Positions 43,613-52,423 of a stretch of 64,000 nucleotides of DNA are shown in pieces. Made by a program: the position numbers and the translations under genes. The stretch is from an uncultured Clostridia bacterium (GTDB lineage Bacteria > Bacillota > Clostridia > Oscillospirales > Acutalibacteraceae). The notes beneath the pieces are model-generated. The model searched no databases. It was not told where the DNA came from and saw nothing but the letters and a program-made list of their open reading frames with translations. The stretch covers positions 62,001-126,000 of the forward strand of contig CALWVN010000001.1 of NCBI GenBank assembly GCA_944384995.1. Reading direction: 5' to 3'. Numbering within the stretch: position 1 is the stretch's first letter; each line of letters starts with the position of its first letter.

Positions 43613-44602
43613 TTAAGCGAGGTCTTTCGCGCATTCCGAAGTGATTTTTTCGGCGATTTTTTGCAGTTGTTCCACGCTTCCCAGCATACTTAGGTCACGA
43701 CGGTATTTGGCGGCGCCGCGAATGCCCTTCACATACCAGGCGGCGTGCTTGCGCGCTTCGCGTATGCCGATGCGTTCGCCCTTGTATTCGCAGATCTTTT
43801 GCACGTGCGTGCACATCACACGCATGCGTTCCTCGACCGGCGGATCGGGGAGCAAGGAGCCGTCGCGCAAGTACGCGTTGATCTGCTCAAATACCCAGGG
43901 CCGTCCGAGCGCGCCGCGCCCGACCATTAAAAAGTCACAGCCTGTTTTTGACAGCATTTCGGCAGCCGACGGGCCGTCCGTGATGTCGCCGTTGCCGATC
44001 ACGGGGATTTTCACGCTTTGCTTGACTTGCGCAATGTGCTCTAAGAACACGGGCGGCGCATACATCTGCCGCCGCGTCCTGCCGTGTACGGTAATCGCCG
44101 CCGCGCCGGCCTGCTCGGCACGCTGCGCCATTTCCACGGCGTTGAAGTGGTCTTCGTCCCAGCCAATACGAATTTTGACCGTCACGGGCACATCGCCGCA
44201 CGCACGTACAACGGCTCTGACGATCTTTTCGGCAAGCGGCGGGTCACGCATCAGTGCTGCACCCCCGCCGTTCCCCGCGATCTTCGGCGCGGGGCAGCCC
44301 ATGTTGATGTCTACAAACTGCGGGCGCATTTGTAAGACCGTCTCCACGCTTTGCGCCATGATCTCCGGGTCGCTTCCGAAGATCTGTACGCCGGCGGGGC
44401 GCTCAGCGTCGGACAACTGCATGAGCGATTTGGATTTTCTGTCGCCCATGGAAACGCCTTTTGCACTGACCATTTCCGATACCGTGTATGCCGCGCCGAA
44501 ACTGACGCATAACTCGCGAAACGCACGGTCCGCTACGCCCGCCATAGGCGCGAGCGCAGCAAAGCCGTTTAGTTTCGTGTTTCCGATCTGCATGGTTTTC
44601 AT
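43613..44602 (-). CDS. dusB: tRNA-dihydrouridine synthase
   Basis: 329 residues if started at the ATG at 44600-44602; an ATG three codons later (44593) is an equal choice, as neither has a strong ribosome site. The FMN barrel has APMAGVADRAFR, the catalytic Cys in NMGCPAPKIAGNG, VKIRIGWDE, and the His-Gly-Arg in TVHGRTRRQMY. The enzyme reduces specific uridines in the tRNA D-loop. Convergent with spo0A and divergent from polA. A possible promoter is at 44640-44668. Confidence 0.93.
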   Translation of the reverse strand: MKTMQIGNTKLNGFAALAPMAGVADRAFRELCVSFGAAYTVSEMVSAKGVSMGDRKSKSLMQLSDAERPAGVQIFGSDPEIMAQSVETVLQMRPQFVDINMGCPAPKIAGNGGGAALMRDPPLAEKIVRAVVRACGDVPVTVKIRIGWDEDHFNAVEMAQRAEQAGAAAITVHGRTRRQMYAPPVFLEHIAQVKQSVKIPVIGNGDITDGPSAAEMLSKTGCDFLMVGRGALGRPWVFEQINAYLRDGSLLPDPPVEERMRVMCTHVQKICEYKGERIGIREARKHAAWYVKGIRGAAKYRRDLSMLGSVEQLQKIAEKITSECAKDLA

Positions 44603-44639
44603 CCGTTCCGTTTGCCTGTCTGTTTCGGCAAACACCAGC

Positions 44640-44668
44640 AGTATACCACACTTTATTTTGACGCACAA
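44640..44668 (-). promoter_or_regulatory. Possible promoter of dusB
   Basis: On the minus strand TTGTGC (44663-44668), 17-base spacer, TATACT (44640-44645). The -35 match is weak, the -10 box good. Confidence 0.45.
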
Positions 44669-44747
44669 CCGAAAAATCCCGTGCATTTCATCAGTACATA
44701 TGGTATATTAAATACAGACAAGCAATTTGTGTGCAGAGGTGATTTCC

Positions 44748-47312
44748 ATGAAGCTGCTTGTGCTCGACGGAAACAGCATTTTCAATCGTGCCTTTTACGG
44801 CATCAAACTGTTGACTACGAAAGACGGGCGGTACACCAACGCGATCTACGGCTTTATGAATATTCTCCTGAAGCTTGAGGAGGATGTAATGCCCGACGCG
44901 GTGGCGGTCACGTTTGATCTGAAAGGTCCGACCTTTCGTCATAGGCTTTACGACGGCTATAAAGCGACGCGCAAGGGGATGCCGCCGGAGCTTGCCGAGC
45001 AGATGCCCGTGCTCAAAGAGCTTTTGACAGCGCTTGGGTATAAGATCGTTACCAAAGAGGGATATGAAGCGGATGACATCATCGGCACGCTCTCCTCCCA
45101 TGTCGGTGCGGAAAATTTCTGCTATATCGCCACGGGCGACCGTGACAGCTTGCAGTTGGTGCGGGATAACGTGCAGGTGCTGCTTGCATCCACCAGAGCC
45201 GGGCGTTCCGAAACGACCGCCTATGACGTCGCGCGCGTGCGCGAGGAGTATGGTGTTTCCCCACGGCAGATGATCGATATGAAAGCGCTCATGGGCGACA
45301 GCTCCGACAATATCCCCGGTGTTGCCGGCGTCGGTAAAAAGACGGCGGAGGATCTGATCCAACGGTTCGGGACGCTTGACGAGCTTTATGCGTCGTTGGA
45401 TTCTGCGGATATCAAGCCCGGTGTGCGCCAAAAGCTGCAAAACGACAAGGACATGGCGTATTTAAGCTATAAGCTTGGCACCATTGATTTGAACGTGCCG
45501 GTGGATACAAGTCCGGAAGCCTACCGAAAAGACGCGCCCAACGAGCAGGAAGCAACGGCTTTGCTCGTCTCTTTGGAAATGTTCAAGATTCTTGAAAAGC
45601 TTCATTTTGATGGTGCTCAAAAGCCTGCTGCAACTGCAAAGCCTGCGGAAAAGATACCGTTTTTAACGTCAGGACTGCCTGCCTGGGAAGAGCTGCTTGT
45701 CGGCGGCGGTGCGTATTTTGCGCTTGCCGGACAAACCGTATATTTCCGAACTCCGAAGGCAGTCGTTACGGCGGATCTTGCGGACGCCAAGGAGAAAGTC
45801 GAATTTATGTCTCTGCTGGCAGACGGCAGCGTGCCGAAATACGTCTATTCCTCTAAAGAGGTATTTGCGTTTGCCTTCCAGAACGGCGCCGAGGCACAGA
45901 ATATCTGTATGGATGTTACCCTTGCCGCTTATCTTTTAAACCCCAACGCCAAGGACTACGACCTGTCCCGTCTTGTGCAGGAATATTGTCCTCGTGCAGC
46001 GTCAGCCGAAACAGACGACCAAACGGCGAACGCCTGCGCCAACCTGCCGTCGCTTTGTGAAAAGCTTGCGGTGCGGCTGGAGGCGTGCGGGCAGACCGAA
46101 TTGTTAAAAGACATGGAGATCCCACTGGCTGAAGTGCTTGCCTCGATGGAACATGTCGGCGTTTTGGTGGACAAGGCTGGCATCGAACGGTTTTCCGATA
46201 TGCTCACCGGCAAGATCGATGCGGCGCAGGCGCGTATTTACGAGCTTGCGGGTGAGGAATTCAACATCCATTCGCCCAAGCAGCTTGGTGTGATCTTATT
46301 TGATAAGCTGCACCTGCCCGCCAAAAAGAAAACCAAGACCGGCTATTCCACGAACGCCGAGGTGCTGGAAGACCTTGCCGACGAGTACGAGATCGTCCGC
46401 CGCATCCTCGAATACCGCACGCTTACAAAGCTCAAATCCACCTATTGCGACGGGCTTTTGAAGGTGATCGGCGAGGACGGACGCATCCATTCGAGCTTCA
46501 ACCAGACCGAAACACGCACAGGGCGCATCTCCTCGACGGAGCCGAACCTGCAAAATATCCCTGTTCGACAGGAGCTTGGGCGTGAAATGCGTCGGTTCTT
46601 TATGGCGGGCGAGGGGAATCTGCTCGTGGACGCGGACTATTCGCAGATCGAGCTGCGTGTGCTCGCAGATATTGCGGATGACAAAACGATGATCGATGCG
46701 TTTAACGCCGACACGGACATCCACACCGTCACTGCATCGCAGGTGTTCCATATGCCGCCGCAGATGGTCACGCCTTTGATGCGCAGCCGCGCCAAGGCGG
46801 TCAACTTCGGTATTGTCTACGGCATCGGCGCGTTTTCTCTCAGCAAAGATATTGGCGTTACGCGCGCCGAGGCGGATAAATATATCAAAGACTATCTCCA
46901 TCATTACGCGGGCGTGAACCGCTATATGGAGCAGGTCGTCGCGCAGGCAAAAAAGGACGGCTATGTGACCACGCGGTTTGCACGCCGCCGGTATTTGCCG
47001 GAGCTTGCCTCCTCCAACGCCATGCTGCGCGCGTTCGGCGAGCGTGTGGCGCGCAATATGCCGATTCAGGGCACGGCGGCGGACATCATCAAGATCGCCA
47101 TGATCCGTGTCTATCGAAGATTAAAAGAAGAAAATATGCGCGCAAAGCTCATTTTGCAGGTGCATGACGAACTGATTGTTGAAGCGCCCGAGGCGGAAGC
47201 GCAAAAGGCGGCGCAGATCGTCTCGCGCGAAATGGAAAATGCGTGCGAGATGAAAGTGCGCTTGAAAAGCGACGCCAATATCGGCAAAACCTGGTATGAT
47301 GCAAAGGGATGA
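44748..47312 (+). CDS. polA: DNA polymerase I
   Basis: 854 residues from the ATG at 44748, preceded by AGAGGTGA; an upstream TTG has no support. A 5'-3' exonuclease domain (about 1-290; LDGNSIFNRAFYG, GDRDSLQLV) comes first. The proofreading-type domain (about 300-480) lacks the usual DxE catalytic residues, as in Bacillus and Thermus enzymes. The polymerase domain has DADYSQIELRVLA, RAKAVNFGIVYG and QVHDELIVE. It fills gaps and removes RNA primers. The next gene starts four bases after its stop. Confidence 0.96.
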   Translation: MKLLVLDGNSIFNRAFYGIKLLTTKDGRYTNAIYGFMNILLKLEEDVMPDAVAVTFDLKGPTFRHRLYDGYKATRKGMPPELAEQMPVLKELLTALGYKIVTKEGYEADDIIGTLSSHVGAENFCYIATGDRDSLQLVRDNVQVLLASTRAGRSETTAYDVARVREEYGVSPRQMIDMKALMGDSSDNIPGVAGVGKKTAEDLIQRFGTLDELYASLDSADIKPGVRQKLQNDKDMAYLSYKLGTIDLNVPVDTSPEAYRKDAPNEQEATALLVSLEMFKILEKLHFDGAQKPAATAKPAEKIPFLTSGLPAWEELLVGGGAYFALAGQTVYFRTPKAVVTADLADAKEKVEFMSLLADGSVPKYVYSSKEVFAFAFQNGAEAQNICMDVTLAAYLLNPNAKDYDLSRLVQEYCPRAASAETDDQTANACANLPSLCEKLAVRLEACGQTELLKDMEIPLAEVLASMEHVGVLVDKAGIERFSDMLTGKIDAAQARIYELAGEEFNIHSPKQLGVILFDKLHLPAKKKTKTGYSTNAEVLEDLADEYEIVRRILEYRTLTKLKSTYCDGLLKVIGEDGRIHSSFNQTETRTGRISSTEPNLQNIPVRQELGREMRRFFMAGEGNLLVDADYSQIELRVLADIADDKTMIDAFNADTDIHTVTASQVFHMPPQMVTPLMRSRAKAVNFGIVYGIGAFSLSKDIGVTRAEADKYIKDYLHHYAGVNRYMEQVVAQAKKDGYVTTRFARRRYLPELASSNAMLRAFGERVARNMPIQGTAADIIKIAMIRVYRRLKEENMRAKLILQVHDELIVEAPEAEAQKAAQIVSREMENACEMKVRLKSDANIGKTWYDAKG

Positions 47313-47316
47313 CACT

Positions 47317-48192
47317 GTGCTTCACGTGATTTTTGTTTGTACGGGCAATACCTGCCGCAGTCCTATGGCGGCGGGCTTGTTCCGTTTGTATTTGCAGAAC
47401 ATGGGTCTTCAGGGCTGCGCCAAAGTAGAAAGCGCCGGGCTTGCGGCTGCGGCGGGCGCGCCGCCTTCGGAGAATGCTGTCAAAGCAGCAGCGGGCTTTA
47501 GCGCGAATATTTCTGCGCATCGCTCAAGACCGTTGATCGGTGCGGATATAACGCCCGATACACGTTTTGTTTGTATGACACCGCAGCATGCCGCCGTGCT
47601 GCGCAGCGCGGGCGTTTTGCCCGAACATATTTTAGCTCTTTCCGTTTCCGACCCCTTTATGGGCGATGAACAGGTATATAGGTGTTGCGCTGAACAGTTA
47701 AACGATGCGATGCCGACGGTGTTTCGCTTTGTATTCGGCTGTGACGGCGTACGGCGCATGCAGCCGCAGGATGCGAAAGTGGCTGCCGCCATAGAGCAGA
47801 CGTGTTTTGCGCATCCGTGGAGCGAAACCGCGCTGCGCGAATCGCTTGAAAACCCGAATGCCTGCTTTTTCCTGCTGACTGCGGACGGCCGCCCTGCGGG
47901 ATACATCGGTGCGGACAACATTTCGGGTGAGGTGTATATGAACAATCTCGCCGTCCTGCCCGAATTTCGCCGCCGCGGCTTTGGCAGGCTGCTTTTATCG
48001 GTGCTTGTGACATACGCGCGCACGCAGAAAGCGGCGTTTGTGACTTTAGAGGTTCGGGAGGGCAATATCCCCGCCGTTTCGCTGTACCGAGAACTCGGCT
48101 TTCAGCAAACAGGCATACGCAAAAATTTTTACCGCGATCCCGAGGAAAACGCATTGATTTTGACACTTTCCTTCGACAAAAAGCAAGCTTAG
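47317..48192 (+). CDS. Fusion of low-molecular-weight phosphatase and RimI-type acetyltransferase
   Basis: 291 residues from the GTG at 47317, which follows AAAGGGATG; this gives MLHVIFVCTGNTCRS as phosphatase families begin. An upstream ATG at 47296 lies within polA and has no site. Residues 1-143 form a low-molecular-weight phosphatase with the active Cys8 to Arg14 loop and the general-acid Asp112 in SDP. Residues about 144-291 form a GNAT acetyltransferase close to RimI, with the acetyl-CoA loop RRGFGRL (219-225), SLYRELGF and Tyr272. The first half may act on phosphotyrosine or phosphoarginine; the second on the N-terminus of ribosomal protein S18. Both active sites look intact. Confidence 0.9.
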   Translation: MLHVIFVCTGNTCRSPMAAGLFRLYLQNMGLQGCAKVESAGLAAAAGAPPSENAVKAAAGFSANISAHRSRPLIGADITPDTRFVCMTPQHAAVLRSAGVLPEHILALSVSDPFMGDEQVYRCCAEQLNDAMPTVFRFVFGCDGVRRMQPQDAKVAAAIEQTCFAHPWSETALRESLENPNACFFLLTADGRPAGYIGADNISGEVYMNNLAVLPEFRRRGFGRLLLSVLVTYARTQKAAFVTLEVREGNIPAVSLYRELGFQQTGIRKNFYRDPEENALILTLSFDKKQA

Positions 48193-48223
48193 TAGTTTTG
48201 TAACGTTTTTAACCATTTGTAAC

Positions 48224-48251
48224 TTGCCTTTTTCGGCAAAGCCTATATAAT
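48224..48251 (+). promoter_or_regulatory. Promoter of the polysaccharide deacetylase gene
   Basis: TTGCCT (48224-48229), 16-base spacer, TATAAT (48246-48251). Two copies of TTTGTAAC (48197-48204, 48216-48223), 19 bases apart, lie directly upstream. Confidence 0.75.
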
Positions 48252-48292
48252 GTGAGAAGAGGCAGAAATTTGTCGAAGGATTGGGTTATAGT

Positions 48293-49294
48293 ATGCAGGC
48301 TGTAAAACAAAACAAAATACTGCGCGTGATGCTTGCGGTATTTGCGGTCGTGATCATTGCGCTGTCTGTTGCGTTGACGGTGTTTTCCGTAAGAAACGAT
48401 CGCCTTTCCGAAAGCGGCGCACAGGCGGGCGAGGCTTATGCGAGCCTTTCCGAAGCGCTCGGCAGTGAGCAGGCGGCGCGTGCACAGGAGGCGTCCTCCT
48501 ATCAAGCACAGATAGACGCGCAAAATGAGGCGCACCAAAGTGAAAAGGACGCGCTTCAGCAAACGATTGCCGATCTTAATCGCCAGATCTCTCTTAAGCG
48601 CGCCGCGACCACGCAGCCGCCTGTCACGCAAAGCCCCGCCGTGCAGACGGGAACAGCGGATCTTTCGGGAAAAACCGTTTACCTCACGTTTGATGACGGA
48701 CCGTCGCCCCGCACGCCGGAGATCTTAAAAATTTTGGATCAATACGGCGTCAAGGCGACGTTCTTTGTCATCAACGGCGGAAAATATAATCAATATATGA
48801 AGGATATTGTGAACGGGGGACACAGCATAGCGCTGCACTCCTATTCGCATAACTACTCTAACATTTATGCATCCGAAGAAAACTATTTTGCGGATCTGCA
48901 AAAGATTTCGGATGTCGTATACGAGCAAACGGGCGTGCGTACCAATCTGATCCGCTTTCCGGGCGGAAGCAGCAATACTGTCAGCCGCAAGTATTCGAAG
49001 GGCATCATGACGCGTTTGACCAAAGAGGTCGCTGCGCGCGGCTATGTATATTTTGACTGGAATGTAGAATCCGGCGACGCGGCGGGCAATCGGGTTTCCG
49101 CACAGACCATTATTAACAACTGCCGTAAAGTTCCGCGCAACAATGCTGTGATCGTACTCATGCATGATGCTTCGCCGAAAAAAAGCACGGTCGAAGCGCT
49201 GCCGGCTGTCATCGAATACTATAAAAAGGCCGGCTGCAAATTCGCCGCGCTCACCGCATCCTCGCCGACCGCGCATCAGCGGGTCCTAAACTGA
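48293..49294 (+). CDS. Membrane-anchored polysaccharide deacetylase
   Basis: 333 residues from the ATG at 48293, with GAAGGA twelve bases upstream (a little far). A membrane segment (about 13-36), a coiled-coil-rich stalk (about 45-105, QIDAQNEAHQSEKDALQQTI) and a NodB-homology domain (about 125-330) with TFDDGPSPRT, the metal His pair in HSIALHSYSHNY, RFPGGSSN and the final VLMHD. The family removes acetyl groups from peptidoglycan or other surface polymers, which protects against lysozyme. It has its own promoter; no clear terminator follows. Confidence 0.92.
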   Translation: MQAVKQNKILRVMLAVFAVVIIALSVALTVFSVRNDRLSESGAQAGEAYASLSEALGSEQAARAQEASSYQAQIDAQNEAHQSEKDALQQTIADLNRQISLKRAATTQPPVTQSPAVQTGTADLSGKTVYLTFDDGPSPRTPEILKILDQYGVKATFFVINGGKYNQYMKDIVNGGHSIALHSYSHNYSNIYASEENYFADLQKISDVVYEQTGVRTNLIRFPGGSSNTVSRKYSKGIMTRLTKEVAARGYVYFDWNVESGDAAGNRVSAQTIINNCRKVPRNNAVIVLMHDASPKKSTVEALPAVIEYYKKAGCKFAALTASSPTAHQRVLN

Positions 49295-49437
49295 CCGATT
49301 GCGATTTTTTGTATATATTCAATAGTTGAAAACATTTTTCATTGTGATTTTGCACAAAGTTTCTTTGTGCCGAAGGAACGGACTTTGGTGCACCCACTGA
49401 AATCTCACAAAATCCCCCATATATCGTGTTTTAACCG

Positions 49438-49465
49438 TTGACGCGGACAAGTTTTGTGGTATAAT
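49438..49465 (+). promoter_or_regulatory. Promoter of the HPr gene
   Basis: TTGACG (49438-49443), 16-base spacer, TATAAT (49460-49465). Upstream (49352-49370) is a perfect 8-3-8 hairpin, GCACAAAG-TTT-CTTTGTGC, of unknown role. Confidence 0.75.
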
Positions 49466-49522
49466 ATGTTATCGAAAAGCAGGAAAAACAGCTAATACTC
49501 TGATATATGGGGAGAATGTTTT

Positions 49523-49786
49523 ATGTTCGTCAAAGAAGTTCTTGTTCAAAATCAGGTTGGTCTGCATGCGCGCCCGGCTACGTTCTTCATCCAGAAGGCC
49601 AATGAGTTTAAATCTTCGATCTGGGTTGAAAAGGACGAGCGCCGCGTTAACGCAAAAAGCCTGCTCGGCGTTCTCTCACTCGGTATCATGGGCAACACCA
49701 CGATCCGCATCATTGCCGGCGGTCCCGATGAGGTGCAGGCGGTTGAAGCGCTTGTGAAGCTGGTGGAATCCGGCTTCGCCGAATAA
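49523..49786 (+). CDS. ptsH: Phosphocarrier protein HPr
   Basis: 87 residues with the active His15 in GLHARPA and the regulatory Ser46 in AKSLLGVLSLG. His15 carries phosphate from enzyme I to sugar permeases; Ser46, phosphorylated by HPr kinase, takes part in carbon catabolite control in Gram-positive bacteria. It is a single gene here with its own promoter and terminator, apart from an enzyme I gene. Confidence 0.95.
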   Translation: MFVKEVLVQNQVGLHARPATFFIQKANEFKSSIWVEKDERRVNAKSLLGVLSLGIMGNTTIRIIAGGPDEVQAVEALVKLVESGFAE

Positions 49787-49805
49787 TTTACATCAGAGCT
49801 TTTTT

Positions 49806-49838
49806 CAGACACGCCGGCTCTACGGTGTGTCTGTTTTT
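49806..49838 (+). terminator. Terminator of ptsH
   Basis: CAGACACGCCG pairs with CGGTGTGTCTG (one G-U pair), then five T. Confidence 0.85.
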
Positions 49839-49843
49839 ATTGT

Positions 49844-51709
49844 ATGAGAAAGGCGGTGGCTAGCACGGAAGACAGAAGAGCGCAGCTGCGCGCAAAATCC
49901 ATGCGCCTGCCGCTGCTGCCGGGCGTGTATATCATGAAAAACACGGCTGGCGAGATCATTTATATCGGTAAAGCAAAGGCTTTGAAAAACCGCGTCAGCC
50001 AATATTTCGGCTCACCGAAAGCGCATACGGTCAAGGTACGCAAAATGGTCGAGAACGTGCAGGATTTCGACTATATTGTCACAGACAGCGAATTTGAAGC
50101 ACTGGTGCTGGAGTGCAGCCTTATCAAGCAGCACATGCCGAAGTACAATATTCTGCTCAAAGACGATAAAGGGTACAGCTACATCCGTGTGGCAGGGGTA
50201 AAATTTAAAACGATTTCTGCCGTGCTGCAAAAGCAGGATGACGGCGCGCAGTATATCGGGCCCTTTACCAGTTCCTATGCCGTGAAACAAAGCGTGGACG
50301 CAGCAAATAAGATATTTATGCTCCCGCAATGCGGAAAAGATTTTGATAGTGGGGCGCAGACTGCACGCCCTTGCTTAAACTATTATATTTCCCGCTGCTG
50401 CGGCGTCTGCACGGGAAAAGTCAACCAAAAAGAGTATGCCGACGCCGCCGAACAGGCGATCCGCTTCTTGAAAGGCGACAGCGGCGCTGTGGTGCAGACG
50501 CTTACAAAACAAATGGAGGAAGCGTCTGAGCGTTTGGATTTCGAACGCGCCGCGCGGCTTCGCGACCGTATTCAGGCGATCCAAAAGCTACAGGATAAGC
50601 AGAAGGTCGTGTTTAAATCCGTTGAGGAGCAGGACGTGTTCTCCATGGCGGAAAGCGAAAATAATGTCTGCCTTGCCGTCCTGCGCTTCGCGGACGGGCG
50701 TCTGTTTGACAGCGAGCATTTCTTTTTTGAAAAAGAGGAAAGCGCCGCAGAGACCATGACCTCTGCGATCACTTCGTATTATACCATGCGGCATAATATC
50801 CCGCGCCGCGTCACTGTGGACGGTGAGGTGGAGGGAAAAGCGGATTTAGAGCGCTGGCTTTGTGAAAAACGCGGCAAAAAGACCGTAATTTTTTGCCCGC
50901 AGCGCGGCGAGCAGGTCGAGGTCGTCAAAATGTGCCGTGAAAACGCACAGGAAAAATTGGCGCTGAAGCTCGGTGTGCGCGGCAGGGACGTCGCCGTACT
51001 CGAAGAGCTGCGCGACCTTTTAGGGCTGAAAAGCGCGCCTGCCTATATTGAAGCCTACGATATTTCCCATACTGCAGGGCAGGACAGTGTCGGCGGCATG
51101 GTCGTGTTTTCTGACGGAAAACCTTTGAAATCCGCTTATCGGCGCTTTATCATCAAATCCTTTGAAGGGAACGACGACTACCGTTCCATGCACGAGGTGC
51201 TTACGCGTCGCTTCAACGAGTATGAAAAACACAAGGACAGCGGCAAGGGCTTCGGCAGACTGCCCGACTTGATCCTGCTGGACGGCGGCGTCGGACAGGT
51301 CAGCGCCGTACAACCCGTGCTTGATCGCTTCGGGCTGCAAATCCCGCTGTTCGGTATGGTCAAGGACAACCGCCATCGCACGCGCGCTATTGCCCTAAAC
51401 GGTGGGGAGATTGAGATTCGTTCAAACCGCCGTGTGTTTACATTGATCTCCGATATTCAGGAGGAGGTCCACCGCTATTCGGTGGCGTATCATCACAATC
51501 GGCATGCAAAACGCACGCTTTCCATGTCGCTTTGCGAGATCGATGGCATCGGTGAGAAAAAGGCCCGCGCACTGCTGCGCAGATTTAAAACGCTTACCTC
51601 CATACGGAATGCCGATGTGGACGCGCTTTGCACAGCGGAGGGCATCTCCCGCAAAACGGCGGAAAAAATATATGCTTTCTATCACGGAAAGGAAGACGAA
51701 ACCGTATGA
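49844..51709 (+). CDS. uvrC: Excinuclease ABC subunit C
   Basis: 621 residues. The GIY-YIG domain opens with LPGVYIMKN and has YIGKAKALKNRVSQYF; a UVR motif (about 200-235) follows, then the RNase H-like C-terminal nuclease (DGGVGQVSA) and a helix-hairpin-helix tail. With UvrA and UvrB it cuts damaged DNA on both sides of a lesion. The ATG at 49844 has no ribosome site before it; AAAGGCGG lies just inside the gene, so the true start could be a nearby non-ATG codon before residue 20. Its stop overlaps the next start (ATGA). Confidence 0.95.
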   Translation: MRKAVASTEDRRAQLRAKSMRLPLLPGVYIMKNTAGEIIYIGKAKALKNRVSQYFGSPKAHTVKVRKMVENVQDFDYIVTDSEFEALVLECSLIKQHMPKYNILLKDDKGYSYIRVAGVKFKTISAVLQKQDDGAQYIGPFTSSYAVKQSVDAANKIFMLPQCGKDFDSGAQTARPCLNYYISRCCGVCTGKVNQKEYADAAEQAIRFLKGDSGAVVQTLTKQMEEASERLDFERAARLRDRIQAIQKLQDKQKVVFKSVEEQDVFSMAESENNVCLAVLRFADGRLFDSEHFFFEKEESAAETMTSAITSYYTMRHNIPRRVTVDGEVEGKADLERWLCEKRGKKTVIFCPQRGEQVEVVKMCRENAQEKLALKLGVRGRDVAVLEELRDLLGLKSAPAYIEAYDISHTAGQDSVGGMVVFSDGKPLKSAYRRFIIKSFEGNDDYRSMHEVLTRRFNEYEKHKDSGKGFGRLPDLILLDGGVGQVSAVQPVLDRFGLQIPLFGMVKDNRHRTRAIALNGGEIEIRSNRRVFTLISDIQEEVHRYSVAYHHNRHAKRTLSMSLCEIDGIGEKKARALLRRFKTLTSIRNADVDALCTAEGISRKTAEKIYAFYHGKEDETV

Positions 51710-52365
51710 AAAAGGCAGTCGTATTTGATTTGGACGGCACGCTGCTCAATACGCTTGACGACCTGTGCGACAGTACGAACTACGCGCTGGAGGCGGTCGG
51801 CTTTCCCACGCGCACCATTGAGGAAGTCCGCCGTTTTGTCGGCAACGGGATCCGCAAGCTCATAGAACGCGCTGTGCCGGATACCGCTGCGGCGGAACAA
51901 ACGGAAGCATGTTATCAAATCTTTTGTGAACACTATAAACACAATATGGAGAACAAGACGGCAGAGTACAACGGCATTTCCGATATGCTTGCTGCTTTGC
52001 GTGACGCGGGCTACCGGCTTGCCATTGTCACCAATAAAGCGGATTTTGCCGCGCAGGCGCTTTGCGGGTCGCTGTTTGGAAAATATGTCAAAACTGTGGT
52101 CGGCAGCGTAGACGGCAGACCCAATAAGCCTGCGCCCGACGGCGTTTTCTATGCGCTCGAGCAAATGGGTGTGACCGCAGAGGAAGCCGTGTTTGTCGGC
52201 GACAGCGAGGTGGATATGCAAACCGCGCGAAATGCACAGCTTGACGTGATCGGCGTGCTGTGGGGCTTTCGAGAGGAGGCACAGCTGCAAGCGGAAGGCG
52301 TAAAAACACTGGTGCGCACCCCTTCTGAATTAAAAAATATGCTCTTAAAGCTAAAAAGTTGCTGA
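51706..52365 (+). CDS. HAD-family phosphatase (phosphoglycolate phosphatase-like)
   Basis: 219 residues from the ATG at 51706, overlapping the uvrC stop by four bases. HAD motifs: FDLDGTLLN (nucleophile Asp), the Thr/Ser motif in IVTNK, Lys in GRPNKPAPDG and the acidic VGDSEVD. The helical cap of the Gph group lies between motifs one and two. It probably removes phosphate from small sugar or glycolate phosphates; the true substrate is unknown. A promoter for the next gene follows its stop. Confidence 0.9.
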   Translation: MKKAVVFDLDGTLLNTLDDLCDSTNYALEAVGFPTRTIEEVRRFVGNGIRKLIERAVPDTAAAEQTEACYQIFCEHYKHNMENKTAEYNGISDMLAALRDAGYRLAIVTNKADFAAQALCGSLFGKYVKTVVGSVDGRPNKPAPDGVFYALEQMGVTAEEAVFVGDSEVDMQTARNAQLDVIGVLWGFREEAQLQAEGVKTLVRTPSELKNMLLKLKSC

Positions 52366-52371
52366 ATTCGG

Positions 52372-52400
52372 TTGACATTTGTGCTAAAATAGTGAAAAAT
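52372..52400 (+). promoter_or_regulatory. Possible promoter of rsmD-coaD
   Basis: TTGACA (52372-52377), 17-base spacer, AAAAAT (52395-52400). The -35 box is perfect, the -10 box weak. Confidence 0.45.
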
Positions 52401-52423
52401 AGGGTAGAGTAAGGAGAATGACC

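Noticed and set aside
46000..46200. Possible damage to polA because the proofreading residues are missing.
   Set aside because: Loss of the proofreading site is usual in DNA polymerase I of many Gram-positive bacteria; the rest of the protein is complete.
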